DNA from: Siphonodentalium dalli
Lineage: Eukaryota > Mollusca > Scaphopoda > Gadilida > Siphonodentaliidae
Direction of reading: 5' to 3'
Length of the DNA: 64,000 bases
Assembly: GCA_032622095.1 (NCBI GenBank)
Contig: CP136067.1
Span: 131,941,990-132,005,989 of the forward strand
Position numbers and translations under genes: made by a program. Of this stretch, positions 34,299 to 45,360 are shown piece after piece. The first letter of the stretch is position 1. Every line of letters begins with the position of its first letter. The notes under the pieces are model-generated. The model saw only the letters and a list, made by a program, of their open reading frames with translations. It was not told where the DNA came from and did no database searches.

Positions 34299-34648
34299 TA
34301 CGGGCGAACTGCATTGCTTTCCTATCGCCTGGAACCGGATTACGATCACAGGTCCCCAGAACAAAAAATTACCCCACCCCAATAGTACTTAATCCTATAG
34401 AGGATTAAGTATTATTGGGGGTGGGGTGAATTTTTGTTCTGGGGACCTGTGATTACGATGTGTATAGCAGTTTCTTTGAAAAGCAGACGAAATTCATAAA
34501 CGATGTACATCTGTTAGGAATTTCGTCGGCTTTTCAAAGAGACAGGCTATTTGGCCATGCGTTTGTCACAACAGACCTGTTTCTTGCGTGCATGCATAAT
34601 TCGTGTTTTATTGATAGTAATGATGAAAAGAGTAACGACTTATATTAA
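34299..34648 (+). pseudogene. Small unidentified coding exon split by a hAT-type MITE
   Basis: After TTTATCACAG the frame reads YGRTALLSYRLEPDYD to 34346. The MITE (34347-34451) and the second copy of its target duplication then intervene. From 34460 the frame resumes as VYSSFFEKQTKFINDVHLLG and runs to TAA at 34646. Without the insertion the exon encodes 78 residues. No family is recognised. The duplication-free join keeps codon phase exactly, which argues that this was coding sequence when hit. The insertion of 113 nt breaks the frame. Confidence 0.5.
34347..34451. mobile_element. Palindromic hAT-type MITE with 8-bp target duplication
   Basis: It starts CACAGGTCCCCAGAACAAAA and ends with the complement TTTTGTTCTGGGGACCTGTG; the whole element folds into one hairpin around CCTATAGAGG. 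ATTACGAT lies on both sides (34339-34346 and 34452-34459). An 8-bp duplication with CA..TG ends is typical of hAT transposons. Non-coding. Confidence 0.87.
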
Positions 34649-34929
34649 TCGAATAATAAAAATGAAGTTAGTTTGCCGTATCGTAATCAGGATGGACTTT
34701 ATTTTACCTACGGACTGTTCATTCTTGAAAGTGCAGCCTACTTGTATAGTAAAACTCGGAATTATGCTTGATTCATATCAAGATTCCTTATTTATATTTT
34801 GCCAATTTTCGGTAGGAAACCCAGTCAATACAACCCACTTGAGTCAATATTATTAAGTAATTATTAGTAATCAGACAATAAAAGAGGGGCAACTCTATCG
34901 GTATTTATGACCATCCAACATTTAAACTA

Positions 34930-35690
34930 TCAGCATCATATGTAAATCTTTATAACAATAAGGTCAGGCAAATCCTGAATTCAAATATTCTAGTTATTTC
35001 TGACTGTAATAGTTGAAGATATTGCGATTTGTGAATTCGATAAAAGAGGGATAATCCAAGATCATATTTCACAACATTGATTCAAAATCAGTGCCCACTA
35101 ATTCGGTACCATGGTTATCTTTGCGATGAAATGACTGGTCTCTACCCAATGGAATGAATACTCATGATGATCCCCCATGATGGCACATGATCGTTAATAC
35201 TAAATTAATATTCAAATGGTCTAAATGTGTCGGGAAGTATGGATAAATATCGGGAAGATCGAAGAAGTTGGACAAGCGAAGTACTGCATATAACACACCT
35301 TTTAAACGGCACATTACTATCAATCTATATATTCACAATCTTGGGTACAGTTTTGCGCGAGACTGACAGGTAATATAATTCGATTGAATTCTACAAAATT
35401 CACCACTGATGCTAGCTATACGTTGGAAACTTCTTTCCAGGCCATTTCCTTTCCGTACTTCATTTATTATTTTTATCGCCCATCAGTTATGAGAATGACT
35501 GTACCCCGATAGTATATGTGACCGAGTGAACCATGCCATTCTCTGTAACGGCTATCTCGATGACGAGGTTGATTGCATAAGATGATTGGTCACGAATAGG
35601 ACGTGGTTGTTTGAGGAAGGTAATTGATCACGAATCGCTCTGCGTTATGTTAACACGCACCTTAAAAAACGCTGCGATTAATCGCACGCG
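34930..35690. other. No gene recognised
   Basis: Flank of the PIN/CXC pseudogene. 'attggtcacgaataggacgt' and 'aattgatcacgaatcgctct' near 35584 and 35626 are related short repeats. No terminal inverted repeat shared with the 3' flank of the pseudogene could be found. Confidence 0.4.
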
Positions 35691-35698
35691 CGTGTGCA

Positions 35699-38600
35699 AT
35701 GAGAATAGACCCTAAGAGAGGGTTTTGCAGTGCTAGTGGCAATGTTGAGATGTCATCGACAAAAAAACTCAGATCTAGCCTGTTACCTTTCAATTACAAA
35801 GATGACTGCTTAATGTGTGGACAACATGCCCATATTGATAAAAAAATCCTCTTAGAACACAAGTTCGAAGTGTCACCACACTTCCACTGCGCGACAAGTT
35901 ATTAGAGTGTTGCGCGGAAAGGGGGGATTCGTTGGCTCTTTCTGTCCAAACAAAACTTCATGGTTGTATTGATCTGGTTGCAGCTGAAGCTGTTTACCGT
36001 GACAGTTGTCTCACTCGTTTCATGTTGAAAAAAGATATCACGGTACCAAAGGATCGAAAGCCACAGTCCGGTCGGAAAATAGACTATGAAATGCAGCAAT
36101 GGTTTCAAATGGTCTGTGAGTGGATTGAGTCAGAATCTGGTGCCGAATTATACACCCTCGGTGAACTTCATAGTAAGATGGTAGAATACTCTGATGGGTC
36201 CGAAGTATATTCCATAAAATGGCTAAAGGAGAAGTTACTTGACCACTGTGGAAACTACATAGTTTTTGCTGAGGTGGATGGTCGAAGCAACGTTATTTGT
36301 TTCAGAAATATGGCCAGCTTCATAATCAATGATAAGTGGTACGCGGAGAAAAACAATTACATTGAGGAAGAAGCCGGAGGATAGTAATGGCAGCTGCCAA
36401 GATTATCAGAGCTCAATTGAGTGAGATGGAGTACAGTGTACATTCTTACCCCAGCATGGATGACATTTCTGATGTTGAGCGAGGTAAACGCTTGATTCCA
36501 GCCCATCTGCTAACTCTGTTGAAAGTTCTGGTTCCTTCAGAATTGAAGCAAATCAGTATTGGTCAGTCTATTATTCAAGCAGAACGACCACGATCAGTGA
36601 TATCACCGATTTTATTCGGCCTTGCGGTGTCGAGCTGGACCATATATTTGGGTCCAACTGGCTTGTAACGGAACTATCGCGATTAGGCTTCTCGATTAAT
36701 TACGATGAAGTTGAGTTGTACAAGCAGTCAGTAATCCAGGCAGAAGATGGCGACAGTGTTCTTGCTTCATATTTCCCAGGGGCGTTCACACAGTGGGTTG
36801 CAGATAACGTGGACCATAATGTTGCAACACTAGATGGTCACGGGACATTTCATGGGATGGGCATAATTGCAGTATGTACTTCACGCGATGATTCCCCACT
36901 ACAACCACTATAGTTTCCACATACATTGCCACCAGATATCAATTCAGATTTGCTCTGGCATGCAGGGCGGCTTTTCAGTAACCCGAGCAAACCTTGACCC
37001 AATTGTTCGGGTTTCATGCAACATATATTCTCCGAGTCTCCAAATGGCCCGTCCAATAAATCGGAAGTGTTGTTTTTGCCTATCATTGATTTGAATCCGT
37101 CTGACGAGTCCTGTATTTATTCGACATTGCTTTTCATACAGAACCAGGCTATCAAACAAAGCATTTCAGCCACATGCTTGACATTTGATCAGCCACTTTG
37201 GTTAAAGGCAGTAGACATAATTACATCAAAGTCAATGAATGTCGTTTGCCGACTCGGGGGATTCCATGCCATGATGAGCTTTCTTGAAGCATGGGTTCCA
37301 TGATGAAGGGATCTGGGTTGGAAGAGGCAATGGAAACAATATATGGTCCTAATGCAGTGCAGCATATGATGAGTGGAAAGGCCATCTCAAGAGCTATTCG
37401 TGGCCACATGCTAGCAGAGGCAGCTCTTTGTAACAAGTTAACATCAGCTGTCGTCGAATCACCCGATAGAGTACTGACTGACATAACGGATACCGAATCC
37501 GAACACTTGATCCACATGTTGGACAATTATCCAAACTGACAATATCAGACACCAACGCACTTCGATCATTGTATAATGATGTAGAAGAGCGAACCATAAG
37601 ATTTCCAGCAGCCCCCGTTCCGAATGAATTGGTTAAACTTGAACACTGCTTGAACGAATACAAAGCGTTGCTTACAGAGAAATCAGCAACAGCAAAATTA
37701 TGGTTGCAGTACATTGAATATGTGTCAACACTAAAAGAGTTCATTCGAGCTGAGATGACAGGTGACTGGCATCTACACCTGGTAACCATTGGAAACATGC
37801 TGAATATTTTCGCTGCGACAGGTCATATCCATTATGCCAAAAGCTGCCGTCTATATCTTCAGATGATGATCGAGTTACCATTAAAACATCCAGTGCTGTA
37901 CCATTAATTTATAGAACAAGGATTCCATGTTGTTCGTAGAAGCAGCAGGTTTTGGGCGGGATTGTCAACAGATTTGATAATCCTAATGAGATCGATTAAA
38001 AGTAGAGGGGGACTGACACGCGGAAGAGGTATGACCGAGTCGGTTCGCCTACAGTGGGTGTATAGTATGCATAAATGTGCCGAAGTTCATGAAACAATGA
38101 CAAACTTAACTTGTGCTAAACACAAAACCAGCGAACAGCACATTGAACTAGGGAAGTCGAGAAGCCAACGTGACTATGAAGACTTACTGACGCTGGAGCA
38201 GTGGTTTTCTGACCATGAGCCTTTCGATATAGAAGAACCAAGACTGCGTTCCTTGTCGTCTGGGTTGACCGCTGGTGAAGCTGATGGGGTGAACTGTGAC
38301 CAAACAGAAGTAGTTGGAATGAAAATTCAACTAAAGCTGGATAATGTTTGTGTTACAGGAGCTTCCGTTAAAACGGGCGATAAGGTCAGAGCTCTAGACT
38401 ATCTCCAACCAGGAGTTAAAATAGACAACAAAACAGTCCAAATAAACCCGACAATTCTGTTTTCACGCTTGATCGCTATCGCTCAGCAAGATATTTCGAA
38501 TTTGAGTTGACAGCTATTCCAACGTCTTTGTTTAAAGATAACTTAATGCGGAAACCTAAAAAAACGCAGTTAGCAAAAGCCCTAACTGACTATGTTGAGC

Positions 38601-39799
38601 ATGTCAACCGGCCAAAGGATGGGATGTATGTTGTTGATGGCGGTGCTCTGTTGCACCGTGTCAAGTGGACCAAAAAGTCTACGTACATCGAGATTGTCAA
38701 ACAGTACAGTTACTATGTGAGTTCACAATATGGTAGTGCCTGCATTGTATTCGATGGATATGAACATGGCCCATATACCAAGGACCACGAACACACGAGA
38801 AGAGTCGGAAAGACATGCGCAGATATAAAATTATCAGAGACGATTGAAGCACATCCCAATCAGGAAGCATTTTTATCCAATGGGAACAACAGTCTGTTCA
38901 TCAAGATGCTGGGGGAATTGCTCGAATCTGATGGACACATTGTACGCAATAGCACTGGGGATGCAGATACATATAATTCGCAGCAGACGGAAAAGAGGTC
39001 ATTGTGGCGGCCGATGGCACTGATTTGTTAGTCTTGATCGTGTACCATTGGAATGAAGACATGGCAGGTATCTACTTCCTTTCAAATGCACGGAAGACAG
39101 TCAACGGTAGTGTAGCTATCTGGAAAATCCAAGATATTGTGCAGAAAGCCGGTAAAATCAAAACGACAAACATTCTCTTTATTCATGCCTGGACTGGATG
39201 CGACACAACATCAGCGACATACGGGCAGGGTAAAACAAGCATGCTGAAGAAAATAGAGTCGCCCGAAATACAACAAATAGCGAGTGTCATAAGCAACCAC
39301 ACTGTTGACGAAAAACTTGTTGGCGATGTTGGTGTGAAATTGTTCAAGATGATTTATGCTGGCAAAAAGAATGACACGCTGAATGGTTTGAGGTATGCTA
39401 AATTCATGGAGATGATTTCCTCGGCCAGAGGACTATTAGATCCGCAGAAATTACAACCGACGGAACGGGCAGCATATTTCCATAGTCTTAAGAGTTCACA
39501 TGCAGGTTATGACATGGAAATCTCTGGGGGACACACATATGGACCCTACATTATGTGGGTGGAAACATCAATGGACACAATTATTTCCAGTCATGACAGA
39601 CCTAGAAGCTGCACCCGATTCATTGCTGAAATTTGTCCGCTGCAAATGCAAGCTAGTGAGTAGGAATCCGTGTGGGAATAACTCATGTTCATGTAGAAAA
39701 AGTGGATTGAAGTGTGTTGTTGCCTGCGGTGACTGTCGTGGTGATGGATGTAAAAATTCAGAGGAAATTATCATTGATGAAGTCGAGACTGAGAGCTGA
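35699..39799 (+). pseudogene. Decayed PIN/FEN-like and CXC-cysteine protein of a large invertebrate family
   Basis: Pieces in all three frames line up head to tail as one intronless gene of about 1350 codons. Order: an N-terminal CLMCGQHAHIDK cysteine pair; EVDGRSNVICF; RPRSVISPILFG; ADNVDHNVATLDGHGTFHG; PIIDLNPSDESCIYSTLLF; FDQPLWLKAVDI; a TRGRGMTESVR block; a nuclease-like part with VVDGGALLHRVKW, FDGY..DHEHTRR, GDADT, ADGTDLLVL and GCDTTS; and a C-terminal CSCRKSGLKCVVACGDCRG cluster. The spaced Asp residues resemble the metal site of PIN/FEN nucleases, and the cysteines resemble CXC (TSO1-like) domains. I recognise the family as multi-copy in aquatic invertebrates but cannot name a function. 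Frame shifts lie near 35890, 36378, 36628, 37290, 37535, 38495, 38985 and 39535. In-frame stops are at 36911 (TAG), 36995 (TGA) and 37905 (TAA). Confidence 0.75.
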
Positions 39800-39829
39800 A
39801 AGTGGAACACCAATATGACAAAACATTAC

Positions 39830-40560
39830 TTTCTCTAAATTGTGGCTCCTATTATGACACCCATCTTGGATTATGAAGGTCACGTTGTAACACATGTGTA
39901 TGTATGAACTGCTGTTCTTAATAGCAAACTATATCAGATTTTATTCTATGAGTAGTTATATCAGCTTCAATGGTCGATTTGATGTTTTGCCTTTTCCGAC
40001 TATATACTTTGTATATACATATAATATCGGGTTTTCTCTGTCATATTCACAACATAACCAATGTTTTTATATAAACTAGTCACTATAATGACTTAACAGT
40101 ATTACGCATACCTCCTAGTTAATCAATAAATAGTTAGTGGTATATTTTGAATGGTTTTATATTTTCCATTTTTTTACCTGAAATTTCATTTTTTGGGGGT
40201 AAGGTTAATATATTTCAGATATTTGTGCTCTATTATTAATTGAATTATAGTTGTCATACTGTTGAATTCAGGACATGTATATGCACATTTTAAAACCATT
40301 TGCGACACATTCGATTATCCCAATTTTCAATAAATATGCAAATTACTCGGAGATATTTTTGAAAAAGAAACACCTTTTTGCGAAAGGGAATGATAATTTC
40401 ATAAAAAAAAATTAAAATAGGTCCGAAATTCTCGTCAATATTGACTAATATATAACGGGTATAATAGACTAAATATAATCCAAGTAACAATTATAGTTAT
40501 CTGTCAATGTCATCTTGGTACCCACTGTTTTACAATTTATTGCCAATTTGCTCAAAGCGG
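39830..40560. other. No gene recognised
   Basis: AT-rich 3' flank of the PIN/CXC pseudogene. Short frames at 39894-40079 and 40290-40490 are not supported by any motif. Confidence 0.4.
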
Positions 40561-42803
40561 AATTTGGATATGTTGTTCTGGAGATGTTCCCGCGTCAAAT
40601 GATATAAAAATCGCTTCTCTACCAATTTCTTCTAGGTCCAACACTTCTCCGACTATACTATCTGTGTTCTATAGAAATTCACAGGGGACCACCTATATGG
40701 CACAAAAGGTGTCTAATAGGGGTAACTTTTTACGAGAAAGATAATGGCGAGGGTTAGAAATTTCTAAAGTGACGCCGTTGTTGTCAGGGGCAGAAAAGGG
40801 GGAGGGGCAGAACAAAAATTGGCGCCGATTGCCACAAAACTTATATATAATCATCCCCAGAAACATGAGGAATCTAATGGTGCGGTTTAAATATGTCAAA
40901 TGTCGCGCCGTTCGCGTCAGGAATGCTCGGAAGGGGAGACGGGTACCAAAATTGTTTTAAAATAATTTTAGCGCCGAATTCCACCAAATTGATGCACATT
41001 CTTCTGAGATCTTCTCCATGATACAATGAATCTTATTGTGTGATTTAAAGACGCAAAATTGGTGTCGTTCGGATGAGAGATTTGGGATGGGCGCGGTGGG
41101 TGGATACTAAATCTGACAAGAATTGATTTAGTCGCCGATTGCCACGAAACTTATACAAATCCATCCCCATGGTACGAGGTGGCGAATGGCGTGGCTAAAA
41201 GTTGTCAAAAGTTGCGTATTCGAGTCAGGGGGCACTTAAAGGTAGAGGGGCACCAAAATTGATACACATTCTTATCCATGATATGAGGAATCTAATCGTG
41301 TGATTTTAAAGACGTAATATTGGTGCTGCTTTGGTGAGAGATGGGGTGGGGTGGGCATTAAATTTGATAAAAAATTGTTTAGTCGCGGATTAGCACCAAA
41401 CTTACAAACAATAATCTCCATGATATCAGGAGTCTAATTGTGTGGTTTAAAGATGTCAAAAGTGGGGCAATTCGAGTCAGTGGTGCCTACAGGATGAGAG
41501 GGACACAAACATTGATAAACAATATGTTTAGCGCCGATTTCCACCTGATTGATACATGTTCTTCTCCGTGATACGAATAATCTAATCGTGTGGTTTAAAT
41601 GCGCCAAATTGGTGCCTTTTGGGTGAGAGGTATGCAATGGTGGCCCTAAATTTGATACGAATTTGTATACTGGCCAATTTTCATAAATTGTATATATATT
41701 CATCTCAATATTGAGTCTAAGTGTGTGGTTTAATGATGTCAAACTTGGCGCCGCTTGAGTCCGAAATAGGGACGGGAGGGTCACCAAAAACTTATAAAAA
41801 TATGTTTAGTGTCCGAATTACCATCAAACTCATACACGTTCTTCTCCAATGGGGATACAATGAATCAAATATTTGCGAATATAATGTCTGTTTTCTATAT
41901 ATAACTTTAAGGGTACAATCGAGACGGCACCAAGGCGGTCTAACAGGGGTAACTTCTTACGAGTAAGATAGTAGTGTGGGTTAAAATTTTCTAAAGTGAC
42001 GTTGTTGGTGTCAGTGGATGGGATATTTTAGCATAGATTTCGACCAAATTGATATATTATTCTTCTCCGCGATAAGAGGAATATATACGTGTGATTTAAA
42101 GATCCGAAATTGGTGCCGTTTGGGTGAGATGGTGGGGGGGGGGGGGTAATAATTATGATAATAATTTGTTTAGTTGCCGATTACCACCAAACTTATATAA
42201 AATCATCTCCATTATGTAATGCATGTATGAGTCTAATAGACGTGGTTTACATATTTCAAAAGTGACGTGGTTCAAGTCATGCATGAGAGGAAATGCACCA
42301 AAGTTGATACAAATATAATTAGCACTGATTCTACCAAATTCATGCACGTTCCTCTCTAAGGATTAGCCAGTATATAGCACCAGAACAGAGGAGCACCTGG
42401 ACATATCTTTAAAACATCTGTATCTTCATGAAGATATGATAAACTAGATTGATTGATTGATTTTATACATCTCTCTGTAAAACACAATTGTCGTCTTTTA
42501 TTTTTTTGATGTTCATGATGTTCATGTTTCATGCTATGACGTCTGAAGTATACGCAGTTGTAAATAAATAAATACTTCTTTATTGGTGGGACGGATTAAA
42601 CGCGATAAACAAAATGATAATTGTTCCGACCTGACAAGGTGAGCCACTACTTACAAGAATCATGTTTTGTGATGCCATTTGGATATACAATTTATGAGAA
42701 CACGTGTAACACTTTGAGAGCAAGGGTATTCTCTACTTCCACCAAATATCCACAGAGGGTTTCACATCACTTTAACCTGGGCAACGCCGGGTAACCCTGC
42801 TAG
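40560..42803 (+). mobile_element. Helitron-like element with internal tandem repeats (3' end supported)
   Basis: 40680-42370 is a series of diverged roughly 170-200-bp modules with 'gccgattgccacgaaactta', 'ggtttaaagatgtcaaaagt' and 'gagtcag.gg'. At the right, ACCTGGGCAACGCCGGGTAACCCTG forms a short hairpin and ends in CTAG at 42800-42803, followed by T. A hairpin then CTRR, inserted before T, is the Helitron 3' signature. No Rep/helicase frame is present, and the 5' end (TC) could not be placed, so the left limit is a guess. Confidence 0.5.
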
Positions 42804-43336
42804 TTTATTATACATTCAGGGATAAAGTTAAGGGATTATCGTACTTGGCAGAAATATATATTGCGTACGGCAATCACCGAGGTTGGCAGATTGCCGGATA
42901 CTGGTGCGGGGGGTCACGCGCATTAATGTGGCAGTGCATGCCATTGTTTATGATACCGCATGTACATCAGTCATGAAATCCTTAGAATACAGTCATAGTC
43001 ATTGACGACTATCAAATTAATTAATAAACACTATTACATATATACACTATATTAGAGTAGTCGAGTAGTGTCTACTCATTTATAGTGTCAAGGTCTGTGC
43101 TCAGATGCATGACATATATGTCACATGTTATACTAAGTGATTTATAGTTTCGATTTTCGTTCAAAAATGAATGCAATGTCAGTCGCAAAGCATTTGTATG
43201 TGAACTCTGTCTTGGTTCTTTGTTTCATATTTGATAAAATGAATTTTTATAAAAAATAAGTGAATAATAATTAGAAGGATATCCGACCGTCAGCTATTAT
43301 TTTTTCCCGTCTAGTGCTTGTTCTGATTCGTTTAGA
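42804..43336. other. No gene recognised
   Basis: AT-rich flank between the Helitron-like end and the 41-bp minisatellite. No motif or repeat recognised. Confidence 0.45.
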
Positions 43337-44648
43337 CGATCGATGTATGCCTATAACCCATTGGTTGTTGCCTCTAACGATCGATGTATGCCTATAACCC
43401 ATTGGTTGTTGCCTCTAACGATCGACGTATGCCTATAACCCATTGGTTGTTGCCTCTAACGATCGATGTATGCCTATAACCCATTGGTTGTTGCCTCTAA
43501 CGATCGATGTATGCCTATAACCCATTGGTTGTTGCCTCTAACGATCGATGTATGCCTATAACCCATTGGTTGTTGCCTCTAACGATCGATGTATGCCTAT
43601 AACCCATTGGTTGTTGCCTCTAACGATCGATGTATGCCTATAACCCATTGGTTGTTGCCTCTAACGATCGATGTATGCCTATAACCCATTGGTTGTTGCC
43701 TCTAACGATCGATGTATGCCTATAACCCATTGGTTGTTGCCTCTAACGATCGATGTATGCCTATAACCCATTGGTTGTTGCCTCTAACGATCGATGTATG
43801 CCTATAACCCATTGGTTGTTGCCTCTAACGATCGATGTATGCCTATAACCCATTGGTTGTTGCCTCTAACGATCGATGTATGCCTATAGCCCATTGGTTG
43901 TTGCCTCTAACGATCGATGTATGCCTATAACCCATTGGTTGTTGCCTCTAACGATCGATGTATGCCTATAACCCATTGGTTGTTGCCTCTAACGATCGAT
44001 GTATGCCTATAACCCATTGGTTGTTGCCTCTAACGATCGATGTATGCCTATAACCCATTGGTTGTTGCCTCTAACGATCGATGTATGCCTATAACCCATT
44101 GGTTGTTGCCTCTAACGATCGATGTATGCCTATAACCCATTGGTTGTTGCCTCTAACGATCGATGTATGCCTATAACCCATTGGTTGTTGCCTCTAACGA
44201 TCGATGTATGCCTATAACCCATTGGTTGTTGCCTCTAACGATCGATGTATGCCTATAACCCATTGGTTGTTGCCTCTAACGATCGATGTATGCCTATAAC
44301 CCATTGGTTGTTGCCTCTAACGATCGATGTATGCCTATAACCCATTGGTTGTTGCCTCTAACGATCGATGTATGACTATAACCCATTGGTTGTTGCCTCT
44401 AACGATCGATGTATGCCTATAACCCATTGGTTGTTGCCTCTAACGATCGATGTATGCCTATAACCCATTGGTTGTTGCCTCTAACGATCGATGTATGCCT
44501 ATAACCCATTGGTGGTTGCCTCTAACGATCGATGTATGCCTATAACCCATTGGTTGTTGCCTCTAACGATCGATGTATGCCTATAACCCATTGGTTGTTG
44601 CCTCTAACGATCGATGTATGCCTATAACCCATTGGTTGTTGCCTCTAA
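43337..44648 (+). repeat. 41-bp minisatellite, 32 copies
   Basis: The unit begins CGATCGATGTATGCCTATAA and continues CCCATTGGTTGTTGCCTCTA plus A. Counting from 43337 to 44648 gives 1312 bases, exactly 32 units. Only four single-base variants were noticed: GACGTA near 43422, TATAGCCC near 43886, TATGACTATAA near 44371, and GGTGGTT near 44510. The period is not a multiple of three and each frame meets TAA, so it does not code. Each unit contains the palindrome CGATCG. Confidence 0.95.
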
Positions 44649-45360
44649 CACAAGCTTTATGCCTCTAAATCGGGGATTGGTGTCTCGACATCAGGGATTG
44701 ATGCCTAAAACTCAGCGATTGCCGCATTTGTCAGATGATTTATGCCTCTGACACGGGGATTCATACCTCTAACACAACGATGTTATACCTTTTAGGATTT
44801 ATGACTGTAACCGAAGGAGTGATGCCTCTCCAGGGATTTATGCCTATAACTCAGGAATTGATGCATATAACGCGAGATTGATGACATTCTCAGAAGATAT
44901 ATGCCTGTTAGGCAGTGAATGGTGCCTTTTAAAGGATTGATGATACAACTCAGGGATTGATGCCTTTATCAGAGAATTGATGCCTCAAACACGGGATTGT
45001 TGCCTTTATCAGAGAAAGTATGCCTCTAACACGGGATTGTTGCATCTAAAATAATGACTTTATGCCTCTCACCAAATGATTGACGCCATTTTGAGGGCAC
45101 GTGACTCTAGCCCAGGAATTGATGCCTATAACGCAGATATTGTTTTAGCGATGCCTCAAAGCCCAATGGATTGATGCCTTTTTTTAGGATTGATGACTAT
45201 AACTCAGGAATTGATGCTTTTGCAAAGTATTTTTGTCTCTAACCCAGAGATAGATGTCTTGAACTCAGGAATTGCTTACGTTTTAGATAATATATGCTTC
45301 TAAAATAGGGATTGATGCCTCTAACCAAATGGTTGGTACCAAGAATTCAGGGCTTGGTGC
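44649..45360 (+). repeat. Decayed extension of the 41-bp minisatellite
   Basis: Irregular units with GGGATTGATGCCTCTAAC as core recur every 30-45 bp with many changes. The ATGCCTCTAAC part matches the homogeneous array, so this appears to be an older, unhomogenised margin of the same repeat. Confidence 0.7.

Larger units (their letters stand above)
34058..34926 (+). repeat. Pair of 146-bp direct repeats flanking a small exon
   Basis: 34058-34203 and 34781-34926 match along 'tttgccaattttcggtagga', 'acccacttgagtcaatatta' and 'ttaagtaa..attagta'. They flank the interrupted exon at 34299-34648. They may be fragments of one interspersed repeat or the product of a local duplication. Confidence 0.65.

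Noticed and set aside
43337-44648. CRISPR-like or protein-repeat array
   Set aside because: 41-bp units are identical throughout with no spacers; the period is not a multiple of three and stops occur in each frame.
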